Below are positions 1 through 8,138 of a DNA stretch of 64,000 nucleotides, piece after piece. The translations under genes and the position numbers were made by a program. Positions within the stretch are counted from its first letter, which is position 1. Each line of letters begins with the position of its first letter. Below the pieces are notes generated by a model, which was not told the origin of the DNA, did no database searches, and saw only the letters and a program-made list of their open reading frames with translations. Origin of the DNA: Flavobacterium sp. CFS9 (GTDB lineage: Bacteria; Bacteroidota; Bacteroidia; Flavobacteriales; Flavobacteriaceae); assembly GCF_041154745.1 (NCBI RefSeq), contig NZ_AP031573.1, forward strand, positions 372,001-436,000, read 5' to 3'.

Positions 1-1
1 C

Positions 2-1117
2 TGGGTTACTGAAATGTTAGCTTCCGGAAGTGACAGTTTCTATTCTGTAAAAGAAGGAGCAACTTTCTTCTATAATATTCCAACAAAATCACAAACTAAA
101 GTTCCTGGACAAGATTCATTCATTATCCTGAACAACATCCGCGAAAGCAAAAAAGTCTGGAGCAACAGTGGAGCTATTATCGAAGATTTAGGAGACGGAA
201 TCTTAAACTTAGAATTCCAGTCTAAAATGAATACCATTGGTGGAGATGTACTTCAGGCCATCAATAAAGCCATTGACTTATCTGAAAAAGAATACCAAGG
301 TTTGGTTATTGGAAATCAGGCAGCGAATTTCTCTGTTGGAGCTAATATCGGAATGATTTTCATGATGGCAGTGGAACAGGAATATGACGAATTGAATATG
401 GCGATCAAATTGTTCCAGGACACAATGATGCGCGTTCGTTATTCTTCGATTCCGGTTATCGTAGCACCTCACGGAATGACTTTTGGCGGTGGATGCGAAA
501 TGAGTTTACACGCTGATAAAGTAGTAGCTGCTGCTGAGACTTACATGGGATTAGTGGAATTTGGTGTTGGTGTACTTCCTGGTGGTGGTGGATCTAAAGA
601 AATGGCTTTAAGAGCTTCTGATTTATTCCGTAAAAACGACGTGGAATTAAACGTTCTTCAGGAGTATTTCCTGACTATCGCTATGGCTAAAGTTTCGACT
701 TCCGGTTACGAAGCTTTTGATACCGGACTTTTACAACACGGAAAAGATATTATCGTAGTCAACAAAGACCGTCAGATTGCAGAAGCTAAGAAACACGCTT
801 TGTTAATGGCAGAAGCGGGTTATACACAGCCTATCAGAAGAACGGACGTGAAAGTATTAGGAAAACAAGCTCTTGGAATGTTCTTAGTAGGAACGGATCA
901 AATGCAAGCGGGTAAATACATTTCTGAGCACGATAGAAAAATCGCAAACAAACTGGCTTACGTCATGGCAGGTGGTGATTTATCTGAAGCTACTTTAGTA
1001 TCTGAACAATATTTATTAGATATCGAACGTGAAGCTTTCTTGAGTTTATGTACTGAAAGAAAAACTTTGGAGAGAATCCAATATATGTTAACTAAAGGAA
1101 AACCACTTAGAAATTAG
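2..1117 (+). CDS. 3-hydroxyacyl-CoA dehydrogenase / enoyl-CoA hydratase, C-terminal part (5' end outside window)
   Basis: The frame is open from the left edge, so the start lies outside the window and about 370 residues are seen. The visible part resembles the C-terminal enoyl-CoA hydratase (crotonase) domain of FadB/FadN-type bifunctional beta-oxidation enzymes. Crotonase-like stretches include NFSVGANIGM and HGMTFGGGCEMSLHADK, followed by GLVEFGVGVLPGGGGSKEMA, the usual oxyanion-hole and glycine-rich segments. By family knowledge it hydrates 2-enoyl-CoA and oxidises 3-hydroxyacyl-CoA; the NAD-binding half must be upstream. The following thiolase and acyl-CoA dehydrogenase make a fatty-acid degradation cluster in the order dehydrogenase/hydratase - thiolase - acyl-CoA dehydrogenase, the same order as Bacillus fadNAE. 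Confidence 0.9.
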   Translation, partial: WVTEMLASGSDSFYSVKEGATFFYNIPTKSQTKVPGQDSFIILNNIRESKKVWSNSGAIIEDLGDGILNLEFQSKMNTIGGDVLQAINKAIDLSEKEYQGLVIGNQAANFSVGANIGMIFMMAVEQEYDELNMAIKLFQDTMMRVRYSSIPVIVAPHGMTFGGGCEMSLHADKVVAAAETYMGLVEFGVGVLPGGGGSKEMALRASDLFRKNDVELNVLQEYFLTIAMAKVSTSGYEAFDTGLLQHGKDIIVVNKDRQIAEAKKHALLMAEAGYTQPIRRTDVKVLGKQALGMFLVGTDQMQAGKYISEHDRKIANKLAYVMAGGDLSEATLVSEQYLLDIEREAFLSLCTERKTLERIQYMLTKGKPLRN

Positions 1118-1132
1118 AAAATAGAACAAAGA

Positions 1133-1190
1133 GAATAGAATATAGATTTTAAGACTTAGTAAAGTCTATTTTCTATACTCTATCTTCTAT
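1133..1190. repeat. imperfect inverted repeat between two fad genes
   Basis: The 93-base spacer before the thiolase gene contains a decayed inverted repeat around TAGTAAAGTCTA, made of TATAGA/TCTATA-like words (attttaagactt and aagtctattt arms). It could form an RNA hairpin between two genes that look cotranscribed. No T-tract follows on the + strand, so it is not a convincing terminator. Confidence 0.3.
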
Positions 1191-1210
1191 ACTCTTAAAA
1201 AACGAAACAA

Positions 1211-2392
1211 ATGAAAACAGCATATATAGTAAAAGCATATAGAACCGCAGTTGGAAAAGCTCCAAAAGGGGTTTTCAGATTCAAAAGACCTGATGAATTA
1301 GCGGCTGAAACCATTCAGTTTATGATGGATGAACTGCCTGATTTCGACAAAAAACGTATCGATGACGTTATGGTAGGAAATGCCATGCCGGAAGCAGAAC
1401 AAGGTCTTAACGTTGGACGTTTAATCTCTCTTATGGGATTAAAAGTAGAAGACGTTCCCGGAGTTACCGTAAACCGTTACTGTGCTTCAGGATTAGAAAC
1501 GATCGGAATGGCAACTGCTAAAATCCAGTCAGGAATGGCAGATTGTATCATCGCCGGTGGTGCAGAAAGTATGAGTTATATTCCGATGGGAGGTTACAAA
1601 CCAACTCCGGATTATAAAGTGGCTGCTGCAGGTCATGAGGATTACTATTGGGGAATGGGTTTAACAGCTGAAGCGGTTGCCAACCAATACAAAATCTCCA
1701 GAGAAGATCAGGATGAGTTTGCTTACAATTCTCATATGAAAGCCTTAAAAGCGCAGGCGGAAGGAAAATTCGACAAACAAATCGTTCCAATTACTGTTGA
1801 GCAGACTTTCATCAACGAAAATGGTAAAAAAGAAACCACATCATACGTTGTAAATAAAGACGAAGGCCCAAGAGCCGGAACAACTAAAGAAGCTTTAGCA
1901 GGTTTAAGAGCCGTTTTTGCTGCAGACGGAAGTGTAACTGCCGGAAACTCTTCTCAAATGAGTGATGGTGCGGCTTTCGTTTTGATCATGAGTGAAGAGA
2001 TGGTAAAAGAATTGAATCTTGAGCCTATCGCACGTTTGGTAAACTTTGCTTCTTCTGGTGTTGAGCCAAGAATCATGGGTATCGGACCTGTAAAAGCAAT
2101 TCCGAAAGCCTTGAAACAAGCAGGATTAACACTTAACGATATCGAATTAATCGAGTTGAATGAAGCTTTTGCTTCTCAGGCTTTGGCTGTTACCCGCGAA
2201 TTGAACATCAACCCGGAAATCGTAAACGTAAACGGTGGAGCTATTTCATTAGGACACCCTCTGGGTTGTACAGGAGCTAAACTTTCTGTTCAGTTATTCG
2301 ACGAAATGAAACGCAGAGGCAACAAATACGGAATCGTGAGTATGTGTGTGGGAACTGGGCAAGGTTCTGCAGGGATTTACGAGGTGTTATAA
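1211..2392 (+). CDS. fadA: acetyl-CoA C-acyltransferase (thiolase)
   Basis: A 393-residue thiolase of normal family length. The nucleophilic cysteine is C91 in [12 protein letters not shown], and the acid/base residues are H349 in [13 protein letters not shown] and C379 in [10 protein letters not shown]. The early [13 protein letters not shown] is the usual thiolase N terminus and [12 protein letters not shown] the usual mid segment. It cleaves 3-ketoacyl-CoA with CoA to acetyl-CoA and a shortened acyl-CoA. It lies 93 bases after the hydratase/dehydrogenase gene and before the acyl-CoA dehydrogenase, which points to degradation (FadA role) rather than biosynthesis. The start ATG follows an A-rich leader with no obvious Shine-Dalgarno sequence, as is normal in this group. 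Confidence 0.93.
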   Translation: MKTAYIVKAYRTAVGKAPKGVFRFKRPDELAAETIQFMMDELPDFDKKRIDDVMVGNAMPEAEQGLNVGRLISLMGLKVEDVPGVTVNRYCASGLETIGMATAKIQSGMADCIIAGGAESMSYIPMGGYKPTPDYKVAAAGHEDYYWGMGLTAEAVANQYKISREDQDEFAYNSHMKALKAQAEGKFDKQIVPITVEQTFINENGKKETTSYVVNKDEGPRAGTTKEALAGLRAVFAADGSVTAGNSSQMSDGAAFVLIMSEEMVKELNLEPIARLVNFASSGVEPRIMGIGPVKAIPKALKQAGLTLNDIELIELNEAFASQALAVTRELNINPEIVNVNGGAISLGHPLGCTGAKLSVQLFDEMKRRGNKYGIVSMCVGTGQGSAGIYEVL

Positions 2393-2426
2393 GAAAGCAT
2401 TATTAAGTAAAGTATATACGTTCAGT

Positions 2427-2527
2427 TTGTCATTTCGAGGAACGAGAAATCTCCGCGACGATTTCCCACACAGCTGATAAACTTTGTAGAGCTGCTTACA
2501 GAGATTTCTCCTTCGTCGAAATGACAA
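2427..2527. repeat. long inverted repeat (dispersed Flavobacterium-type element)
   Basis: Arms TTGTCATTTCGA-GGAACGAGAAATCTC (2427-2453) and GAGATTTCTC-CTTCGTCGAAATGACAA (2501-2527) are inverted copies with few mismatches, around a 47-base centre. The element fills the spacer between thiolase and acyl-CoA dehydrogenase genes. It has the size and structure of a non-coding dispersed palindromic repeat; transcribed, it would fold into a long hairpin and might attenuate or stabilise the operon mRNA. Confidence 0.7.
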
Positions 2528-2572
2528 GATTGTGTACAAAAAACATAAATAAAAAATAAAAAAACATAAGCA

Positions 2573-4378
2573 ATGGCAGATACAATCGAAAAAAACGTGA
2601 CTCGTGGTGGTCAGTTTTTAGTTAAAGAAACAAAATGCGAAGATATCTTCACTCCGGAAGATTTTTCGGAAGAGCAATTGATGATGCGTGACTCTGTAAA
2701 GGAGTTCGTAGACAAAGAATTATGGGCGCATAAAGATCGTTTCGAAAAGAAAGATTACGCTTATACAGAATCTTCTATGCGTAAAGCAGGTGAATTGGGA
2801 CTTCTTGGAGTTGCTGTTCCGGAAGAATATGGCGGATTAGGAATGGGATTTGTTTCAACCATGTTGGTTTGTGACTACATTTCAGGAGCAACAGGTTCTT
2901 TCTCAACTGCTTTTGGTGCACATACCGGAATTGGAACTATGCCAATTACACTTTACGGATCTGAAGAGCAAAAGAAAAAATACGTTCCTAAATTGGCTTC
3001 AGGAGAATGGTTTGGTGCTTATTGTTTAACTGAGCCAGGTGCAGGATCTGATGCTAACTCAGGAAAAACGAAAGCAGTTTTATCTGAAGATGGAAAATAC
3101 TACTCTATTACAGGACAAAAAATGTGGATTTCGAATGCAGGTTTCTGTAGCGTTTTCATCGTTTTTGCCCGTATCGGAGATGATAAAAATATCACAGGTT
3201 TCATCGTAGAAAACGATCCGTCAAACGGAATTTCTATGAACGAAGAAGAGCATAAATTAGGAATTCGTGCTTCTTCTACTCGTCAGGTTTTCTTCAACGA
3301 AACAAAAGTTCCGGTTGAAAACATGTTATCTGAAAGAGGAAACGGTTTCAAAATCGCGATGAATGCTTTAAACGTTGGTCGTATTAAATTGGCTGCTGCT
3401 TGTTTAGATGCGCAAAGAAGAGTTACTTCCGGAGCTGTAAAATATGCTAACGAAAGAATTCAGTTCAATACTTCTATTTCAACTTTTGGAGCGATCCGTT
3501 CTAAATTAGCTGAAATGGCAACTAACGCTTACGCTGGAGAAAGTGCTTCTTACCGTGCTGCAAAAGACATCGAAGACAGAATCGCTGCTCGTGAGGCTGA
3601 AGGAACTTCTCATCAGGAAGCTGAATTAAAAGGTGTTGAAGAATATGCTATCGAGTGTTCTATCTTGAAAGTAGCCGTTTCTGAGGACGTTCAATCTTGT
3701 TCTGATGAAGGAATTCAAATTTTTGGCGGAATGGGATTCTCTGAAGATACTCCAATGGAAAGTGCCTGGAGAGATGCTCGTATCGCTCGTATCTACGAAG
3801 GAACAAACGAAATCAACAGAATGCTTTCTGTGGGTATGTTGATCAAAAAAGCGATGAAAGGTCACGTTGATTTACTTGGACCAGCAATGAAAGTTCAGGA
3901 AGAATTAATGGGAATTCCTTCTTTTGATACTCCGGATTTCTCTGAATTATTTGCAGAAGAAAAAGGAATCATCGCTAACCTGAAAAAAGTGTTCTTAATG
4001 GTTGCTGGTAGCGCTGTTCAAAAGTATGGTCCTGAATTAGATTCTCACCAACAATTATTGATGGCTGCTTCTAATATCCTTATCGAAATCTACATGGCTG
4101 AAAGTACTATTCTTAGAACTGAAAAATTAGCCAAAAAAGAAGGTGAAGATAAAGTAAAAGAACAAATCGCTATGGCAAAATTATACTTGTACAAAGCGGT
4201 TGATATCGTGAACTTAAACGGAAAAGAAGGAATTGCTTCTTTTGCTGAAGGTGACGAACAACGTATGATGTTAATGGGGCTTAAACGTTTCACAAAATAT
4301 ACAAACTTACCAAACGTGGTAGCATTGAGGGAAACAATTGCTGCTAAATTAGTTGCAGAAGATTCTTACTGTTTCTAA
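2573..4378 (+). CDS. acyl-CoA dehydrogenase
   Basis: A 601-residue FAD-dependent acyl-CoA dehydrogenase with the extended C terminus of the long/very-long-chain (VLCAD/FadE-of-Bacillus) type. The N-terminal helical domain is residues ~35-150, the beta domain includes CLTEPGAGSDANSGKT and WISNAGF, and the C-terminal helical domain carries IFGGMGFSEDTPMESAWRD. The predicted catalytic glutamate is E409 in RIYEGTNEINRM. It performs the first step of beta-oxidation and passes electrons to ETF. It is the third gene of the beta-oxidation cluster and is followed by a strong hairpin terminator. Confidence 0.93.
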   Translation: MADTIEKNVTRGGQFLVKETKCEDIFTPEDFSEEQLMMRDSVKEFVDKELWAHKDRFEKKDYAYTESSMRKAGELGLLGVAVPEEYGGLGMGFVSTMLVCDYISGATGSFSTAFGAHTGIGTMPITLYGSEEQKKKYVPKLASGEWFGAYCLTEPGAGSDANSGKTKAVLSEDGKYYSITGQKMWISNAGFCSVFIVFARIGDDKNITGFIVENDPSNGISMNEEEHKLGIRASSTRQVFFNETKVPVENMLSERGNGFKIAMNALNVGRIKLAAACLDAQRRVTSGAVKYANERIQFNTSISTFGAIRSKLAEMATNAYAGESASYRAAKDIEDRIAAREAEGTSHQEAELKGVEEYAIECSILKVAVSEDVQSCSDEGIQIFGGMGFSEDTPMESAWRDARIARIYEGTNEINRMLSVGMLIKKAMKGHVDLLGPAMKVQEELMGIPSFDTPDFSELFAEEKGIIANLKKVFLMVAGSAVQKYGPELDSHQQLLMAASNILIEIYMAESTILRTEKLAKKEGEDKVKEQIAMAKLYLYKAVDIVNLNGKEGIASFAEGDEQRMMLMGLKRFTKYTNLPNVVALRETIAAKLVAEDSYCF

Positions 4379-4410
4379 TAGAAAAATAGTTTTTAGCTTT
4401 TAATTTGTTT

Positions 4411-4442
4411 AAACCCGCACTAATCCGAAACAGTGCGGGTTT
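4411..4442 (+). terminator. hairpin terminator after acyl-CoA dehydrogenase
   Basis: Perfect arms AAACCCGCAC / GTGCGGGTTT with a 12-base loop, followed by a T-rich tail (atttatttatttttttg). Closes the beta-oxidation cluster. Confidence 0.85.
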
Positions 4443-4485
4443 ATTTATTTATTTTTTTGACTAAATCTAGGGAATGAACCTTCGC

Positions 4486-4514
4486 AATATTTTTGCAACG
4501 ATTTGCAAAATATT
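4486..4514. promoter_or_regulatory. palindromic operator-like site upstream of the chitinase gene
   Basis: AATATTTTTGCA and TGCAAAATATT form an inverted repeat (one extra T in the left arm) about 95 bases before the chitinase ATG. A TATTTTTG box matching the Bacteroidota -7 consensus (4488-4495) is embedded in the left arm. The arrangement fits an operator over a promoter; no regulator is identifiable from the window. Confidence 0.4.
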
Positions 4515-4606
4515 CGTTAAAATTAACCCTTAGACACCTATAGAATAGTTAAATATTGGTGGTATTACTTTATATTTAGCATTCTAAAAACTTTAAAAAA
4601 CATAAA

Positions 4607-5701
4607 ATGAAACAAATTAACCTGTTTGCCCTGATTCTATTGTGCAACTTTACCACAAGTACATTTGGGCAAAAAAGCAAAAAAATGGATATCATTGCTT
4701 ACTATACCGGCGATGACAAGTTAATTAACGAATATGAAGTAAGTAAACTAAATCAAATTATCTTCAGTTTTTGCCATTTAAAAGAGGGAAAACTAAGCGT
4801 TGATTCTGCAAAAGACTCTACTACGATTAAACATTTGGTTTCGCTAAAAGCATCCAATCCACAATTAAAAATTATTCTTTCACTTGGAGGTTGGGGAGGT
4901 TGTGAGCCTTGTTCTGCAGCATTTTCAACACCCGAAGGAAGACTTACTTTTGCCAAATCGGTAAAAGAAGTGAGCAATTATTTTAAAGTAGATGGTCTAG
5001 ATTTAGATTGGGAGTATCCGGCAATTGAGGGACTGCCAGGGCATTTGTTTCAACCGGCTGACAAGCCAAATTTCACCGAATTAATCAAAATTTTGCGTTC
5101 CACTTTAGGCAAAAAATACGAACTGAGCTTTGCTGCCGGAGGTTTTCAAAAATTTCTGGACGAATCCATTGACTGGAAAACGGTTATGCCTTTGGTAAAC
5201 CGTGTAAACATAATGAGTTATGATTTAGTAAACGGATACTCAAAAGTTACCGGACACCATACGCCTTTATACAGCACTAATCCAAAAGAAGAATCTACAG
5301 ACCGAGCAGTTGAATATTTATTGAAACTGGGAATTCCTGCTGAAAAACTGGTTATAGGAGGTGCCTTCTATACCAGAACCTGGAAAAATGTAGAAAATAT
5401 TAATAATGGTTTGTATCAGGCAGGTGAGCATGTTCAGGGCGTTTCTTTTAAAGATTACAGCACTTTTTATACAGAAGCCAATGGATGGAAATACTTTTGG
5501 GATGAAAAAGCCAAAGCACCTCACTGGTACAATGAAAAAGAAAAAACATTTGCTACAGGTGATAATCTGGCCTCAATAAAAGCTAAAGCGGAATATGCTA
5601 AAGCTAAAAACTTAGGTGGAATCATGTTTTGGGAATTGCCTCTGGATGCCACACGCAACGGAATGGTCAATACAATTTACGACGTTAAAACCGCTAAGTA
5701 A
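4607..5701 (+). CDS. secreted glycoside hydrolase family 18 chitinase
   Basis: A 364-residue protein with a Sec signal peptide (residues 1-21, ending TSTFG-Q) followed by a single GH18 TIM barrel. The hallmark DGLDLDWEYP covers residues 129-138, with catalytic acid E136 and assisting D132 and D134. Other GH18 landmarks are LSLGGWGGCEP, NIMSYDLVNG and the C-terminal GGIMFWELPLD. Predicted to cleave beta-1,4-linked N-acetylglucosamine polymers, acting by substrate-assisted catalysis, in the periplasm or outside. No chitin-binding module or type IX secretion tail is seen. It stands alone as a one-gene unit between terminators; other GH18 activities (endo-N-acetylglucosaminidase) are possible. 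Confidence 0.88.
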   Translation: MKQINLFALILLCNFTTSTFGQKSKKMDIIAYYTGDDKLINEYEVSKLNQIIFSFCHLKEGKLSVDSAKDSTTIKHLVSLKASNPQLKIILSLGGWGGCEPCSAAFSTPEGRLTFAKSVKEVSNYFKVDGLDLDWEYPAIEGLPGHLFQPADKPNFTELIKILRSTLGKKYELSFAAGGFQKFLDESIDWKTVMPLVNRVNIMSYDLVNGYSKVTGHHTPLYSTNPKEESTDRAVEYLLKLGIPAEKLVIGGAFYTRTWKNVENINNGLYQAGEHVQGVSFKDYSTFYTEANGWKYFWDEKAKAPHWYNEKEKTFATGDNLASIKAKAEYAKAKNLGGIMFWELPLDATRNGMVNTIYDVKTAK

Positions 5702-5717
5702 AAAACTTTACATCATA

Positions 5718-5754
5718 AAAAACGGCACCTATTCAAAAAATAGCTGCCGTTTTT
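5718..5754. terminator. bidirectional hairpin terminator
   Basis: AAAAACGGCA / TGCCGTTTTT arms around a 17-base loop, with A- and T-tracts at the two sides. It separates the chitinase gene from the convergent leftward gene that ends at 5775. Confidence 0.8.
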
Positions 5755-5774
5755 CTTATCGCAAAAATTTAAAA

Positions 5775-6263
5775 CTAAATTTTAACTTTACTCTTATCCA
5801 ATTCACCTATAAAAGGAATTGTCTCCAGAATTTCAGCTCTGATTATCGTCTGCAGATATACTTCCAATTGAATGAACTTCGCAGCATTGATGGCACCGAT
5901 CACTTTCTTGGCCTGAGTATAGGTTTTCGAATATAACTTTTCATATCCAATGTGATTTCGTAAAGTTGCTTTTGCCAACTCATCGGCTTTTTCATCGGTA
6001 AGTGTTGCATAGTTTGCTGCATAATCGTTAATCAATTGAAATTTCGTTTGCCCAAGCCCTTTGCGATCCGCTTCATAACTATCATACACTTTTGCAAATG
6101 CAGCAGCCTGACTATCCGATAGATTCATGTACTCTTTTACGAGATCTCCTTTTGATTTTCCGTAAAAACTTTGCAAAACATCTATATCCTCTTTAAATGT
6201 GGATTGAGCATAGGAAGAAAATGAGACAATTGCCAAAACAAGAATAAGGCTTATTTTTTTCAT
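5775..6263 (-). CDS. exported protein of unknown function (162 aa)
   Basis: Starts with a clear signal peptide (MKKISLILVLAIVSFSSYAQ, cleavage after SYA). The mature part (~140 residues) is helical and charged, with a segment YMNLSDSQAAAFAKVYDSYE that resembles the LTxxQ-type helix of Spy/CpxP-like periplasmic proteins; that resemblance is weak. It is the last of three leftward genes for exported proteins (5775-7286) with short spacers, possibly cotranscribed. I do not recognise a specific function. Confidence 0.75.
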   Translation of the reverse strand: MKKISLILVLAIVSFSSYAQSTFKEDIDVLQSFYGKSKGDLVKEYMNLSDSQAAAFAKVYDSYEADRKGLGQTKFQLINDYAANYATLTDEKADELAKATLRNHIGYEKLYSKTYTQAKKVIGAINAAKFIQLEVYLQTIIRAEILETIPFIGELDKSKVKI

Positions 6264-6293
6264 AGTTCCGGGGTTTTAAATTAGTTTTTATAA

Positions 6294-6812
6294 TTACTTA
6301 TTCTCCTCTTCTTTTGGCGCTCTAATCAAACCATCATAAGAAATAGATGCTTTATTGTTGCTATTGACTGTAAGTGTTGTGTTTCCATTATTGAAAATAG
6401 TGAATAATAAATTATACACATCATCTTTTCCTTTAACGGTCGCTCTTAAAATGTAATTTTTCTTTTTCTTTTCGATTTTAATATCTTCCGGTATTCCTTC
6501 GAATTTTATTCCACCGTCTCCCCCAAAAGCAACATTGTAGGCACGGCCAAAAAAAGGAAGATCACAGGTAGTTTTATCTGGACGAAAATTCAAGAGATAG
6601 TTGTTAGAATTCAGAATAATAACTCTTCCGCCCTGCGGGTTTACTTTTTGTGCTTCAAAATCGAACTTTTTAGAATCAATTAATGCTTCCGTTTCTTTTT
6701 GTTGCTGTAAATCTCTTTCAGCTCTTAGCTCTTTTTTTGTCTTTTCCTGTCCAAAAACAGAAACATTTAAAAAACAGCATAGCAACAATAAAATGGATAA
6801 TTTAGTTTTCAT
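6294..6812 (-). CDS. DUF4251 domain exported protein
   Basis: The first codon is taken at 6812 (MKTKLSILLLL), where the signal peptide begins; an ATG nine bases upstream would add MHF. After the signal peptide (ending SVFG-Q) a charged linker rich in E, K and Q precedes the domain FDFEAQKVNPQGGRVIILNS ... LPFFGRAYNVAFGGDGGIKF, the usual pattern of the Bacteroidota family DUF4251. Function is unknown; family members are periplasmic or outer-membrane associated. Neighbours are other small exported proteins. Confidence 0.8.
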   Translation of the reverse strand: MKTKLSILLLLCCFLNVSVFGQEKTKKELRAERDLQQQKETEALIDSKKFDFEAQKVNPQGGRVIILNSNNYLLNFRPDKTTCDLPFFGRAYNVAFGGDGGIKFEGIPEDIKIEKKKKNYILRATVKGKDDVYNLLFTIFNNGNTTLTVNSNNKASISYDGLIRAPKEEENK

Positions 6813-6848
6813 AAAGTGCAAATTTTAAAAGATTAGAGAAGAAAGTTA

Positions 6849-7286
6849 CTATTTTCTGGTAAATCGCATCAATGCAATATCTGCCGAGATAAAATGCAGT
6901 GTTTTCCCTTCATCTGTAATATCGTAGGAGGTAATTTTTGGCAAAGTGCCCATAAAAAGACGTTCCCCTTCCTGTGCTTGCGGACACATCTTTTTAGTTG
7001 TAGCCATTGGATGTGTCAGATCAATTTTAGAACCAGTAACCACAAGTGCTCCGTTGAAAGAATTACATCCGTTATTCCCCGATACTCTTTTTTCAGTCAG
7101 ATTGAAGTTAATGGTTGGCTTATTGTTGGGATATAAAGCATCAAAATCAACACCTGAACCAGAGATGTAATTAAGCTCCCAGTTTCCTTCAAGTTTAGAA
7201 GCATTATCCCCTTTTACTCCTTTAGAGCAATTACAGGAAACCAGAACAATTCCCAAAAAAACGAAAGATAAAATACTCTTGATCAT
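6849..7286 (-). CDS. META domain lipoprotein (HslJ-like)
   Basis: A 145-residue protein with a lipoprotein signal (IVLVSCNCSKG; lipidated Cys probably C18). It carries a META domain: LEGNWELNYISG, then INFNLTEKRVSGNNGCNSFNG and the closing GKTLHFISADIALMRFTRK. These match the WxL...GxxGCNxFxG pattern of the HslJ/META family found in heat-induced and antibiotic-stress proteins. Exact role unknown. First gene of the leftward set 5775-7286, divergent from the SOD gene. Confidence 0.87.
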   Translation of the reverse strand: MIKSILSFVFLGIVLVSCNCSKGVKGDNASKLEGNWELNYISGSGVDFDALYPNNKPTINFNLTEKRVSGNNGCNSFNGALVVTGSKIDLTHPMATTKKMCPQAQEGERLFMGTLPKITSYDITDEGKTLHFISADIALMRFTRK

Positions 7287-7494
7287 AATATTTAAGATTA
7301 AGTTAGAAAATAAAACCCTTGATTTTCAAGTGAATAAACTCATAATTACACGAATTTACGTAATATTTTTTGGTTCATCAGCTAAAGTTGCCCTAAATTC
7401 CGATCAATAGTTTTAGTTTTTTTTAACGATCGGTACCAATCCATGTCAGTATTTTATGTTAATTTTACTTAAACTATAATAAAAAGCCTCTTCT

Positions 7495-8022
7495 ATGAAA
7501 AAAATAATCGCTTCTTTCGCTATAATTACAGCTTTAATCATTGGCTGTAAAACCAGTACAAAATCAAATGATGCCAAAACCCTAACGGTAACTTTAGAGC
7601 CAAAAAGCAAAAGCACAGTAGCCGGAACAGCTACTTTTACCGAGAAAAAAGGAAAAGTAACTTTTGTTGCCAAAATAACGGGGCTGCAACCGGGAGTTCA
7701 TGCTATTCACATTCATGAAAAGGCAGATTGTAGTGCTGCTGATGGAAGTTCGGCCGGAGGACATTGGAATCCAACTTTTAAAAAACACGGAAAATGGGGT
7801 GTTGCCGAATACCACAAAGGAGATATCGGAAACTTTACTGCTGATGCAAATGGTAACGGAACGATAACACTAACTACTGATGAATGGTGCATTGGCTGCG
7901 GAGATGAAAATAAAGATATTCTGGGAAAAGGATTAATTGTTCATCAGGGATCTGATGATTTTACAACACAGCCTACAGGAAATGCGGGCGGAAGAGTTGC
8001 CTGCGCCGGAATCATTAAATAA
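7495..8022 (+). CDS. sodC: Cu/Zn superoxide dismutase family lipoprotein
   Basis: A 175-residue protein with a lipoprotein signal peptide (TALIIGCKTS, Cys 18). The Cu/Zn-SOD fold is clear: HAIHIHEKADCSAADG with copper-ligand histidines, GGHWNP, GDIGNFTAD, and the C-terminal GLIVHQGSDDFTTQPTGNAG then GRVACAGI, which holds a late copper histidine, the arginine and disulphide cysteine. Predicted to dismutate superoxide in the periplasm or at the outer membrane. A CIGCGDENKD insertion replaces part of the usual zinc/electrostatic loop. Monocistronic, followed by a terminator. Confidence 0.92.
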   Translation: MKKIIASFAIITALIIGCKTSTKSNDAKTLTVTLEPKSKSTVAGTATFTEKKGKVTFVAKITGLQPGVHAIHIHEKADCSAADGSSAGGHWNPTFKKHGKWGVAEYHKGDIGNFTADANGNGTITLTTDEWCIGCGDENKDILGKGLIVHQGSDDFTTQPTGNAGGRVACAGIIK

Positions 8023-8037
8023 AAAACATAAAACCGT

Positions 8038-8074
8038 AATAACCACTACATTTTCACAAAATCTAGTGGTTATT
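8038..8074 (+). terminator. hairpin terminator after sodC
   Basis: Perfect 11-base arms AATAACCACTA / TAGTGGTTATT followed by a T-rich tail. Confidence 0.8.
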
Positions 8075-8109
8075 TCATTTTAATTTTACACTAAAACAAG
8101 AAAAAGATA

Positions 8110-8117
8110 TAGCTTTG
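8110..8117 (+). promoter_or_regulatory. -7 box of the LETM1-related gene
   Basis: TAGCTTTG matches the Bacteroidota consensus TAnnTTTG and lies 21 bases before the ATG at 8139. Confidence 0.5.
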
Positions 8118-8138
8118 CAGCTATAAATTATAAAGTTA

